DNA from: Segatella copri
Lineage (GTDB): Bacteria; Bacteroidota; Bacteroidia; Bacteroidales; Bacteroidaceae
Direction: 5' to 3'
Length of the DNA stretch: 64,000 bases
Assembly: GCF_026015625.1 (NCBI RefSeq)
Contig: NZ_JAPDVG010000001.1
Coordinates: forward strand, 124,001 to 188,000
Below are positions 39,591 through 47,581 of the stretch, one piece after another. How positions within the stretch are numbered: position 1 is the first letter of the stretch; the number at the start of each line of letters is the position of its first letter. The notes beneath the pieces were generated by a model, which saw nothing but the letters and a program-made list of their open reading frames with translations, did no database searches and was not told the DNA's origin. The position numbers were made by a program, and so were the translations under genes.

Positions 39591-40892
39591 ATGGAACGAC
39601 TTCGATTGTCCCTTTTTGAATTGAACTCGATGGTCCGTGAGGTCATTTCGATGTCCTTGCCCGACAGCTATTGGGTGGAAGCGGAACTCTCCGAGGCTCG
39701 CGAGGGCTACGGCGGGCACTGCTATCTGGAACTCATCGAGAAGGATGAACGGTCTAATACGCCCATTGCCAAGGCGCATGCCTCCTGCTGGCGAAACCGA
39801 TGGATGTTCATCAAACCGAATTTCGAGCGCATCACCGGACAGCGCATTCATGCCGGAATGAAAGTGCTGCTCAAGGTACACGCGCAGTTTCATGAGAACT
39901 ATGGCTTTTCCTGGATAGTAGATGATATTGACCCTAACTATACGATGGGCGATATGGCGCGCAAGCGGCTGGAAATCATCAATACGCTGAAAGCTGAGGG
40001 CGTATTCGAACTGCAGAAGGAGTTGGCGCTCCCGATGTTCTGCCAGCGCATCGCCGTCATTTCCAGTGCAACGGCAGCAGGTTATGGTGATTTCTGCAAC
40101 CAGCTTGCCGATAACGATTATGGTCTGCAGTTTCAAACCCGCCTCTTTCCGGCTACGATGCAGGGCGAGGGGGTAGAGCAGAGCGTGATTGCTGCCCTCG
40201 ACAGTATCAATGCCGAATGGGAACAGTTTGATTGCGTAGTCATCATCCGAGGCGGTGGCGCTACGAGCGATCTCTCGGGTTTCGACACCCTGGCGCTTGC
40301 CGAGAATGTGGCAAACTTCCCGCTGCCTATCATCACGGGAATAGGACATGAAAGGGACGAGAGTGTGCTGGATATGATTTCTTTCCAACGTGTAAAGACA
40401 CCGACAGCCGCTGCCGCCTTCCTCGTTAATCATCTTACTGAGGTTTATGCCCGTGTGGTGAATGCGCAAGAGGCTATCGTGCAGAATGTGAAGCACCGTC
40501 TGCAGGTGGAGAAGATGAGGCTCGACAGATTGAGCAACTCGATTCCTGTTCAGTTTTCGCTGGTGAAGACGAAGCAGGGAGCCTATCTCGACCGCTTGAT
40601 GAGCCGTTTAAGCACAAATGTCCAGTCGAAACTATCGGAAGCCCAGCGCCATTTCGAGATTCTTTCTCAGAATATTCAGCCGATATTGGAAAGGAAGATG
40701 CTCAACGAGAGTCATCGTCTGCAGCTTCTTTCCCAGCGCATCCAGGCACAAGACCCCGAATTGTTGCTGAAACGTGGCTACAGCATCACGCTGAAAGATG
40801 GCAAAAGCATCCGCTCTGCCTCAGAACTGAAGTCTGGCGACATCATCGAAACGAGGTTGGCTGAGGGCAGCGTGAAGGCAAAAGTTGAATAA
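39591..40892 (+). CDS. xseA: Exodeoxyribonuclease VII large subunit
   Basis: 433 residues. An N-terminal OB-fold domain with 'SYWVEAELSEAREGYGGHCYLEL', a catalytic 'RIAVISSATAAGYGDF' region, the 'VVIIRGGGATSDLSGFD' motif and 'PIITGIGHERDESVLD', then a long coiled-coil. Bidirectional single-strand exonuclease with XseB, which is 30 bp downstream. Confidence 0.95.
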   Translation: MERLRLSLFELNSMVREVISMSLPDSYWVEAELSEAREGYGGHCYLELIEKDERSNTPIAKAHASCWRNRWMFIKPNFERITGQRIHAGMKVLLKVHAQFHENYGFSWIVDDIDPNYTMGDMARKRLEIINTLKAEGVFELQKELALPMFCQRIAVISSATAAGYGDFCNQLADNDYGLQFQTRLFPATMQGEGVEQSVIAALDSINAEWEQFDCVVIIRGGGATSDLSGFDTLALAENVANFPLPIITGIGHERDESVLDMISFQRVKTPTAAAAFLVNHLTEVYARVVNAQEAIVQNVKHRLQVEKMRLDRLSNSIPVQFSLVKTKQGAYLDRLMSRLSTNVQSKLSEAQRHFEILSQNIQPILERKMLNESHRLQLLSQRIQAQDPELLLKRGYSITLKDGKSIRSASELKSGDIIETRLAEGSVKAKVE

Positions 40893-40922
40893 AACTCTGT
40901 TACCCCAAAACAAAATAAAAAT

Positions 40923-41117
40923 ATGGAAAAAGAAGAAATGAAATACGAACAAGCCGTAAGAGAGCTTGAAGAAATCGTAGAAAGAATGGAGAATGATGAA
41001 CTCGATATTGATCAGCTCTCCGAGCAGTTGAAACGTGCCAAAACCTTGGTGAAACTCTGTAAAGACAAACTCACCAAGACCGATGAGGAAATCAAGAAAC
41101 TCCTCAGCGAGGATTGA
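40923..41117 (+). CDS. xseB: Exodeoxyribonuclease VII small subunit
   Basis: 64 residues, the usual size. 'YEQAVRELEEIVERMENDELDIDQL' followed by the second helix 'LKRAKTLVKLCKDKL' is the XseB signature. Forms a complex with the upstream XseA. Beyond it lies a gene-poor stretch to 42179. Confidence 0.9.
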   Translation: MEKEEMKYEQAVRELEEIVERMENDELDIDQLSEQLKRAKTLVKLCKDKLTKTDEEIKKLLSED

Positions 41118-41195
41118 TTTTCTGAGTGGCGGGCCGATTTTTCTTTGATTCTTCATTGGATTCTATGGATTTTAAAGGGTTAATGTTTAGTTTTG

Positions 41196-41482
41196 CACAC
41201 GGATCTCACGGATTTCGGCTCCTTCGGAGTTTTGGCTGTGAGTCTTAGTGAGTACCGTTGCTTGCAACGAAGAAGATCCGTGAGATCTGTGAGATCCGTG
41301 TGAGACTTCTCTTTCTGAATCACATTGCAAAGATACAACATTTCATTTTCCCAACTCACCGATGCTCACTGTTGCTCACCGATGCTCACCGATTTCGACT
41401 CCTTTGGAGTTTTTCCATTAAGACCAAATGAGAATACCCGTTGCTTGCAACGAAAAAATAAATCCGTGAGATCCGTGTGCGA
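41196..41482. repeat. Two copies of a ~100-bp palindromic module
   Basis: Copy 1 (41196-41302) is bounded by inverted CACACGGATCTCACGGAT and ATCCGTGAGATC...GATCCGTGTG arms. It contains two hairpins, CTCC-TTCG-GAG and GTTGC-TT-GCAAC. Copy 2 (41391-41482) repeats the same two hairpins and the right arm, with about 75-80% match by eye. Between them are three short GATGCTCAC units. Looks like a non-coding repeat family, possibly a mobile non-autonomous element. Confidence 0.65.
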
Positions 41483-41495
41483 CTTAAATACTATC

Positions 41496-41536
41496 CGTAA
41501 CCATGATACTTAGCCATCGTAACCATGATACTTAGC
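41496..41536. repeat. 22-bp tandem repeat
   Basis: CGTAACCATGATACTTAGC occurs exactly at 41496-41514 and 41518-41536, and a partial CGTAAC follows at 41540. Confidence 0.8.
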
Positions 41537-41561
41537 GGTCGTAACTATCTTGTTTACGCCA

Positions 41562-42055
41562 GGGGTAACTAGGGTGAGTAGGAAATCGATTTTTCTGGGA
41601 GTCTATATATGCTATATCTTTCCTATAGTAAACGAACCTTTACATAAGGAAACTCTTAGAAAGTACCCTCCCCTTACTTACCCTACCCACCCCTAGAAGG
41701 GCAGGTCGGGGGCGGTATCGATTTGATACAAGGTAAGTACGAGAGCATCGTGGCAGCCTCATACATGTTGTTGTTAGGATCTTTTTCCATTTCGTTTTAA
41801 AATTGTTGTTGTTATATACTATTCAGTCGTTTCCAACGTTCTCTAAGAAAGAGTGTGGGTGAACACTTAGCGATGAAGTCGGTGAAGGGTGAACCCCAAT
41901 GCCAACCTTTAGCGTTAATAATGTGTTAAAAACACTATATAACCCATTATAATAGAAACTCTTATATTTCTAGCATGCGCTGTATATACAAAGTTCTTTT
42001 TACTAGGGTTCACCCCTGAGCCGAAAAGGTGAATGCTTGGGGCAAGTGTTCACCC
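41562..42055. repeat. Nested inverted repeats in the xseB-42180 gap
   Basis: Outer arms GGGTGAACACTT (41857-41868) and AAGTGTTCACCC (42044-42055) enclose inner arms GGGTGAACCC (41887-41896) and GGGTTCACCC (42006-42015), all exact inverses. To the left, a GGGGTAACTAGGGTGAGTAG block (from about 41561) is an imperfect inverse of the CTTACTTACCCTACCCACCC block (41673-41692). Such arms could form a cruciform or bind a dimeric protein. No coding frame of convincing length lies here. Confidence 0.6.
41683..41790 (-). CDS. Possible 35-aa ORF in the repeat region
   Basis: ATG at 41790 opens 35 codons (MEKDPNNNMYEAATMLSYLP, then a Pro-rich end) and stops within an inverted-repeat arm. The start looks gene-like, but the end may be a truncation. 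No family recognised. Confidence 0.25.
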   Translation of the reverse strand: MEKDPNNNMYEAATMLSYLPCIKSIPPPTCPSRGG

Positions 42056-42179
42056 CGCTGTTCACCAATCGGTAACTGTCAGCAAAGATACGACAAAAGG
42101 GCGATAGAGAAATCGAAAATTACCACATTGTGGTAAAAATAAATAATTTAATTGTTAATTTAATTTAAAAGTTTTAGGA

Positions 42180-42703
42180 ATGGAAAAAAGAAATTCCTTC
42201 TTTCTGCCGATGAGAAGTTGAAGCTCGCGGCTGAGATTTCGTCGAAGACTGCTGAGCAGCGTTTCGACAAGTTGTCAAACCGGTTAGTGAAGTCTGCCAA
42301 GCACATTTATTCAGAGAAGGCGACTTATCATGAGTTGACCGAAGGCATGCGTGCCTGGGTGTTGAAGAAGAGTGACATCAAGAAAGCGTTTCATCTGACT
42401 CGCAGTTTCTTTACTCATTTGAACAAGGGCGAGCATATGTTGCTCTCCGAGTTTGTTCGTTTTACCAATTGGATTTTCACCCATTATGCTAGCGAGGAGG
42501 TTCGCCTGAAGGTATGGATGGGTATTGGCACGGTGTTGTTCTGTCACACGAAGGAGAACGCCGATTACGGTTGGCATCCTTTCTCCCGTCCTCTCGACCA
42601 GATCTTAGAGGACATGATAGAGAAGGAAGTGAAGAAGCGAGTAGAGAAGGAGGAAAGAATCCGCGCTTTGAAGAAAGCCCAGGATGAGATAGGAAAATAC
42701 TGA
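42180..42703 (+). pseudogene. Hypothetical protein with A-tract frameshift at codon 3
   Basis: The frame 42218-42703 has no ATG start, only TTG, yet it stays open upstream to 42183. An ATG at 42180 is offset by one base; adding one A to the six-A run at 42184-42189 would join them and give MEKKKFLLSADEKLKLAAE and a 174-residue protein. The C-terminus is a charged helix (KEVKKRVEKEERIRALKK). The family is not recognised. This may be slipped-strand on/off switching, a true lesion, or a sequencing error; internal TTG initiation is also possible. Confidence 0.6.
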
Positions 42704-42736
42704 TTTCACTTTTTTAGATTGAATCAGAACCATTAA

Positions 42737-42785
42737 GGCGCCGCCTTCCTGCTGGTGAAAACTGGCTGGAAGGGGGTGCTTTTTT
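42737..42785 (+). terminator. Intrinsic terminator after the frameshifted gene
   Basis: An imperfect stem of about 17 bp (42738-42755 with 42762-42779), then TTTTTTCC from 42780. Confidence 0.7.
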
Positions 42786-42953
42786 CCTTTGTAACTTATT
42801 AATAATTAAAAGCCACTTCCTCTACCGCCATCTGATAAGTAGGTTCACTACCTACTGCTTCTGTGATAACATCCGTCCCTTATCCACTCGTCACCTCAAT
42901 TTAACTGTCATTTAGCTAAAAATACATTTATTTATGTTAAAACATGTTTAAAT

Positions 42954-42995
42954 GGGGGGGTGATTTGCAGAATCTACATGAATTATATACTTTTG
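42954..42995 (+). promoter_or_regulatory. Fimbrial operon promoter with adjoining G7 tract
   Basis: TTTG (42964-42967), 20 bp, TACTTTTG (42988-42995). Seven G (42954-42960) lie 3 bp upstream of the -33 box. The leader to the first gene is about 140 bases. No flanking inverted repeats of an invertible promoter were found. Confidence 0.8.
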
Positions 42996-43141
42996 CAACC
43001 AGAAATCAGTCTCCAAGTAATATACAAGGGGATTAGTTGACATAATGTTGAGGACCATTTAATAAGTCATAATAGGTTTATATTGGTTAACAACAAAGCA
43101 ACAGTAATATTCAGGACAAATAGTTAAATAGTAAGTGATAA

Positions 43142-43675
43142 ATGAAAAGGATAGCAGTTTTGCTGTTTTTTATTTTGGGAATTAAGACAGTAGGTTACTC
43201 ACAAGATTTCGCCCTGAAGACGAACGGACTCTACTGGGCGACAACCACACTCAATATGGGCGTAGAAAAGGCAATCAGCAACCAGGTAACCCTGGAAGCA
43301 GATGTTGCATACAACCCCTGGACATTCAGGGAAGACAAGAAGATGCACCTTCTCTTGGTGCAGCCAGAAATGAAATACTGGCTGTGCGAAAAGTACGAAG
43401 GACATTTTGTTGGTATCCACCTGCATGGTGCTCAATTCTACGGAGGTTTTGGCAGCAAGCTCTACGATGGCTACTTGGCTGGCGGAGGCGTAACATACGG
43501 TTACGACTGGATTTTATCCCCTCACTGGAACCTTGAGGCAGCCATCGGTGTGGGATACGCCCACCTCTGGTACAAGCAAAGCCCTAACTTGCCCTGCATC
43601 AAGTGCCAGGAAAAGAAGAACGAGAACTATATCGGTCCTACCAAGGCTGCACTATCATTAGTCTATATCTTTTAA
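43142..43675 (+). CDS. DUF3575 outer-membrane-like protein, first gene of the fimbrial operon
   Basis: 177 residues with a signal peptide (cleavage near residue 20, before QDFALKTN). 'LKTNGLYWATTTLNMGVEKAIS' and alternating beta strands ending in an aromatic residue (SLVYIF) match the DUF3575 family, predicted small beta barrels that head Bacteroidota fimbrial loci. Probably assists assembly at the outer membrane; its role is unproven. It is 33 bp upstream of the OmpA-like gene. Confidence 0.8.
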   Translation: MKRIAVLLFFILGIKTVGYSQDFALKTNGLYWATTTLNMGVEKAISNQVTLEADVAYNPWTFREDKKMHLLLVQPEMKYWLCEKYEGHFVGIHLHGAQFYGGFGSKLYDGYLAGGGVTYGYDWILSPHWNLEAAIGVGYAHLWYKQSPNLPCIKCQEKKNENYIGPTKAALSLVYIF

Positions 43676-43708
43676 AAAAAAGTGCATCATTTAATCACAA
43701 AGAACATT

Positions 43709-45088
43709 ATGGATGATAGAATGAAACTCAAAATAGCATATCTGGCTATAGCTGGTGTAGGCTTGGCTCTTCTGACGGCTATGTCTTCATGCAGCAACCA
43801 GAGCATGGCAAGCGACAAAAAGATTACATGTACTCCCGATTCCTTTATGCTCCTGCCAGATAGCAGCAATCAGGCTGCACTCAACCTTCAGGTTCATATC
43901 CCGAAGCATTATTTCTCGAAGAGAAGCCGTCTCTTCGTAATACCCGTATTGACAGACAGCGACAGCATCGTGGCTAAATACAAGCCTATAGTGCTGGATG
44001 CGCCAATCTACAGCAGGAAGATGGAACGTAAATGGGTACTCGACAGCATTGCTGACCCATACGATTCTATTGCACAGAGAGTTACGAACACGAAAGTAGA
44101 TTTATCCGTGTTATATAACGACACCATCACCCTGCCTGCCAACTTCCATAAGGGAAGCCTCGTGGCAGTGGCTTCTGCCGACGGATGCGGCGAATGCCGT
44201 GCCATCAGCCATACCAAGATAGCCGATGTGTTCCGTCCGGAAATCAAGAAGCAACTGCACCTCAACTGGATGAAGCATACCTTCGAGATCAAGCCGAAGA
44301 TAAGAGAAGGAAAGGGCGTGGCACGACTTGAGTTTGTTATCAATAAATATGATATCAATCTCAAGATGAGCAACAACCAGGCTGAGCTCGACCACATGCT
44401 GAGCGATATAGCTCCAGTGCTCAGCGACAGCCTCGCTACCCTCACTTCTGTGAGCATTTATGGTCTGGCGTCAGCCGACGGCCCGCTGAAGTTTAACACC
44501 CCACTTTCCCGCAACCGTGCCAACTCAGCCCTGAAGTGGCTGCTTGCGCACATAGAGAATGGCGACAAGGTGAAGAAGATAGCCCGTATCGGTTCACGCC
44601 CTGAAGGATGGCAGCCAGTATTGGATGCGATGGTGGCCGCCGGCGATGCCGACAGCACGATGGTGAAGAACATCCTGACCCGATATGCCAACTTCAACGA
44701 TGATGTGCAGGAGCGCTATATCCGCCGCCTGCCTATCTGGAACAACATCAAGAAGAAGTATCTGCAGAAGAGCCGTAGCGTGGAATACACCTACACCTAC
44801 ATCATCAAGAACTTCACCACCGATGAAGAAATGCTGCAGATGTACGAGCTCCGCCCAGATGCCTTCAGCGAAGATGAGTTCCTGCATGTGGCACAGATTG
44901 CAGAGAGCGCAGAAAAGCAGAAGCAGGTATATGAGACGACTTTGAAATATTACCCTATGTCGAAGATTGCAGCCAACAATCTTGCCATCCTACTCGAGAA
45001 AGAAGGCAAGGTGAATGTGGCTGAAGAGATATTGAACCGCCAGAAGGTAGAAGAGACTCTGGTCAGCCAGAAGGCACTCACAGAATAA
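43709..45088 (+). CDS. DUF3868/OmpA-like lipoprotein with TPR end, fimbrial operon
   Basis: 459 residues from the ATG at 43709; an earlier in-frame Met lacks a sensible signal. There is a lipoprotein signal with Cys in 'AMSSCSNQ'. A beta-rich N-terminal half (DUF3868 type) is followed by an OmpA-like segment with 'LTSVSIYGLASADGPLKFNTPLSRNRANSALKWL' (split here at the repeat), then TPR-like helices. Usually found next to DUF3575 and FimB/Mfa2 genes; thought to help fimbria assembly or cell-wall anchoring. Confidence 0.75.
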   Translation: MDDRMKLKIAYLAIAGVGLALLTAMSSCSNQSMASDKKITCTPDSFMLLPDSSNQAALNLQVHIPKHYFSKRSRLFVIPVLTDSDSIVAKYKPIVLDAPIYSRKMERKWVLDSIADPYDSIAQRVTNTKVDLSVLYNDTITLPANFHKGSLVAVASADGCGECRAISHTKIADVFRPEIKKQLHLNWMKHTFEIKPKIREGKGVARLEFVINKYDINLKMSNNQAELDHMLSDIAPVLSDSLATLTSVSIYGLASADGPLKFNTPLSRNRANSALKWLLAHIENGDKVKKIARIGSRPEGWQPVLDAMVAAGDADSTMVKNILTRYANFNDDVQERYIRRLPIWNNIKKKYLQKSRSVEYTYTYIIKNFTTDEEMLQMYELRPDAFSEDEFLHVAQIAESAEKQKQVYETTLKYYPMSKIAANNLAILLEKEGKVNVAEEILNRQKVEETLVSQKALTE

Positions 45089-45098
45089 ATTACAGCGT

Positions 45099-46004
45099 AT
45101 GACAAGATTAAAAGTTATCATATATGGTATGGCACTGGCTATGTCATTCACCTCGTGCGTTCGTGAAGATCTGGACCAATGTCCTCCTCTGCGTATCAAC
45201 ATCGAGGTGAAAGACAAGAATTATTTCAATGTTGATCAGACTGTTCCTGACGAGAAACGGGATGAGAATCAGTCGTTTAGATCATTTGTTCCGTCTCTTT
45301 CCTATCGTCTGAGCCGACTCAACGACGATGGCACTCAGCAGGTTATCGTAGAAGAAAAAGGTTTCGGAGTAGAGGGTGATGGATTAACTTATCCCGTAAG
45401 CTTTGACCCCGATATGCCTTTCGGAAAATACGTCTTTACGGTATGGGGAGGTATGAAGACGCAAGGCGAACTCAATCTGGATAAAAACGAGCTGTTACTG
45501 CATCCGGAGCACAGTCAGGGCGATGATGTTTATCAGGTTTGCGATACCCTCGTCTATGATGAAAACCATTATTGCTATACCAGCGAGATGGAGCGCACCA
45601 AGGGAAAACTGGTTATATGGACAGAGAATCTTCCTGCGGGGTATCACCTGATGAATACTGAAGTAAGCGATCTCTATGGAATAGTAAATCCAAGTTTCCA
45701 ATATTCTGAAGAGACCAGCGTCTTTCATGAATCGGAAATTAAAGCTGGCGCCAAGACCAAGACCTCTATTTTCCTGGCTCCTTCTTTCCAGAAGGATGAG
45801 TCAGTGGTGGATGTCAATTTCTATAAGAATAGTGGCGAAGGCGGCAATTCATCTGTGTTGACGCCTGATGACGTGAAGGTAAGCATGGAGCGCAATAAGA
45901 TTACGGTGCTGAGGTATGTGTACGATTCCAAACGCAATCGCTTCACCATCTATATGAAGGTGAATGACAACTGGGAGGAAATTCACGGCATGATATTGGA
46001 TTGA
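45099..46004 (+). CDS. FimB/Mfa2-family fimbrial anchor lipoprotein
   Basis: 301 residues. Lipoprotein signal ending 'FTSCVREDLDQCPP', the C-x-R-x-D-L-D-x-C-P start typical of FimB/Mfa2. Two beta-sandwich domains follow. In Porphyromonas the homologue anchors the fimbria in the outer membrane and limits its length. It ends with 'MKVNDNWEEIHGMIL', nearly the same end as the major fimbrillin gene downstream. Ten bp after the OmpA-like gene. Confidence 0.85.
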   Translation: MTRLKVIIYGMALAMSFTSCVREDLDQCPPLRINIEVKDKNYFNVDQTVPDEKRDENQSFRSFVPSLSYRLSRLNDDGTQQVIVEEKGFGVEGDGLTYPVSFDPDMPFGKYVFTVWGGMKTQGELNLDKNELLLHPEHSQGDDVYQVCDTLVYDENHYCYTSEMERTKGKLVIWTENLPAGYHLMNTEVSDLYGIVNPSFQYSEETSVFHESEIKAGAKTKTSIFLAPSFQKDESVVDVNFYKNSGEGGNSSVLTPDDVKVSMERNKITVLRYVYDSKRNRFTIYMKVNDNWEEIHGMILD

Positions 46005-46040
46005 TAATTAATTTATACTTAATTTTTAAATTTATAATTT

Positions 46041-47399
46041 ATGAAAAAAAGTATGTTTTTTGCGCTTGCAGCAAGCTGCTTGCTGTTCAGCGCATGTAGC
46101 AGTGACGACGCTGTGGTTAGCACAGAGGGTCAGAATGAGGCAGTACAGCAGATTGTATTGCAGGTAGCAAGTAGTGGTGATGGCTTGACAACACGTGCAG
46201 GCCGCCCATTGTATTCTTCACAGGCTTTGCAGACTATCCAGAATGTTCGCGTCGTAATTTACAACGCAGATACGAAGGAGATTGTCAAAGACGCAACGCA
46301 GGACTGGACAAAGAGTACTACTTATAACAATCATGGACATGGACGCCAGTTTACTCTTACTTTCAAGGGTAATGATAGACTGGAGAAAGGTAACTACAAG
46401 GTTATGGCTGTAGGTTACAGCAATGAAAGTGACTACGACTATTCTTTGGGTGCAACAAGTGCAGTTGGCCTTACTTACAGTGATATTACTGCAACCTTGA
46501 AGGCAGGCAAAAAAGAAGCAGAGGAAGTATTCGCTGGTGATGCAGATCTTAAAATCGGAGATGACAAGAAGATCACCAACCTTACTTCTGGTGAGGAGAA
46601 TGGCGTAGCAGTAACCTTGCATCGTCAGGTAGCTGGTAGCTTCGGTTATTTCCAGAACATTCCTGCAAGTGTGAATGGCAAAGCGGCCGCAACCCTTCGT
46701 CTCGTAGTAAGAGATAAGAATGATGTGTTGACTTTCAACAAGTTCAACAGCTCATTCACTGCTAATGGAGCAACTGGCAGCACTATCAAGTATTATGTTA
46801 ATGGTTCTAGATCAACAGGTGAAGCACTTGCTACAACAGATAAGTTCTCTAACGGCGACAATGGTTATGTGCTCTACTCTATCGATTTGAAGACATGGTT
46901 CCCTCAACTTGATGAAAACGGTGATGGTGTGCTGAATGCTCAAGATGCCAGCTGGAAGCGCCCTGATAATGTAAAGACTCAGGTTGTGAAGGGTTCTGTA
47001 TTCGGAAGCAACTTCGTCATTCCATTTAAATACACAGAGGGTAAGAGCACCATGGAGCTTCAGCTCTTGGATGCTGATGGCAACATCATCAAGCACTGGA
47101 CCGTTTCTATCCCAGAATCAGATTTAAATAAGGTTGCAGCAAATGGAGTTACAGACGCAGATGCTTCTATCTTCAACGTGGTTCGTAACCACATGTACAA
47201 CTTGGGTGTGAAGACTTCAACTGGTACAACAACAACTCCAGATCCAAGTAATCCAACTCCAGATCCAAAACCAGATCCAAAACCAACTCCAGATCCAGGT
47301 AAGGACGAGCCAGAAGACTTGACCAAATCTCAGAACCTCATCTTGAAGGTGAACGACAATTGGGAGGTTATCCACAAGATGGAGCTGGGTGATGAATAA
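46041..47399 (+). CDS. Major fimbrillin, Mfa1/FimA type
   Basis: 452 residues. Lipoprotein signal 'CLLFSACSSDD', then 'TRAGRPLYSSQALQTIQNV' where Arg-gingipain-type cleavage would be expected in homologues. The C-terminal part has 'IFNVVRNHMYNLGV' (the fimbrillin signature), then a Pro-Asp-Lys repeat linker (about residues 400-425) and a final 'LKVNDNWEVIHKMEL'. Polymerises into the shaft by donor-strand exchange. A hairpin follows the gene and may lower expression of the minor subunits. Confidence 0.85.
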   Translation: MKKSMFFALAASCLLFSACSSDDAVVSTEGQNEAVQQIVLQVASSGDGLTTRAGRPLYSSQALQTIQNVRVVIYNADTKEIVKDATQDWTKSTTYNNHGHGRQFTLTFKGNDRLEKGNYKVMAVGYSNESDYDYSLGATSAVGLTYSDITATLKAGKKEAEEVFAGDADLKIGDDKKITNLTSGEENGVAVTLHRQVAGSFGYFQNIPASVNGKAAATLRLVVRDKNDVLTFNKFNSSFTANGATGSTIKYYVNGSRSTGEALATTDKFSNGDNGYVLYSIDLKTWFPQLDENGDGVLNAQDASWKRPDNVKTQVVKGSVFGSNFVIPFKYTEGKSTMELQLLDADGNIIKHWTVSIPESDLNKVAANGVTDADASIFNVVRNHMYNLGVKTSTGTTTTPDPSNPTPDPKPDPKPTPDPGKDEPEDLTKSQNLILKVNDNWEVIHKMELGDE

Positions 47400-47446
47400 T
47401 CTTACTACGTGCTCATAATATAGGCAGTATTAAGAAAAATATATCC

Positions 47447-47486
47447 AAGGGATGCACAGTGCCCGCAATAGGCACTCGCATCCCTT
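47447..47486 (+). promoter_or_regulatory. Hairpin between the major and minor fimbrillin genes
   Basis: AAGGGATGC/GCATCCCTT outer stem and AGTGCC/GGCACT inner stem (47447-47486). There is no clear T-run, so it may act as a partial terminator or mRNA 3'-end stabiliser rather than a full stop. Confidence 0.65.
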
Positions 47487-47538
47487 GTTATCCCAACATC
47501 ACAATATTTAATTTATTATTCATTTTATACTCAATTCC

Positions 47539-47580
47539 CATTCAAATCGAATAGGCGAACATTCAAATCGAATAGACGAA
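47539..47580. repeat. Two 21-bp direct repeats at a start codon
   Basis: CATTCAAATCGAATAGGCGA and its near copy (one base different) are adjacent (47539-47559 and 47560-47580). They end one base before the ATG of the next fimbrillin-like gene. Copy number changes would alter the leader there. Confidence 0.8.
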
Positions 47581-47581
47581 T

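Noticed and set aside
42900..43010. Invertible promoter for the fimbrial operon
   Set aside because: No matching inverted repeats flank the promoter; only the G7 tract suggests variability.
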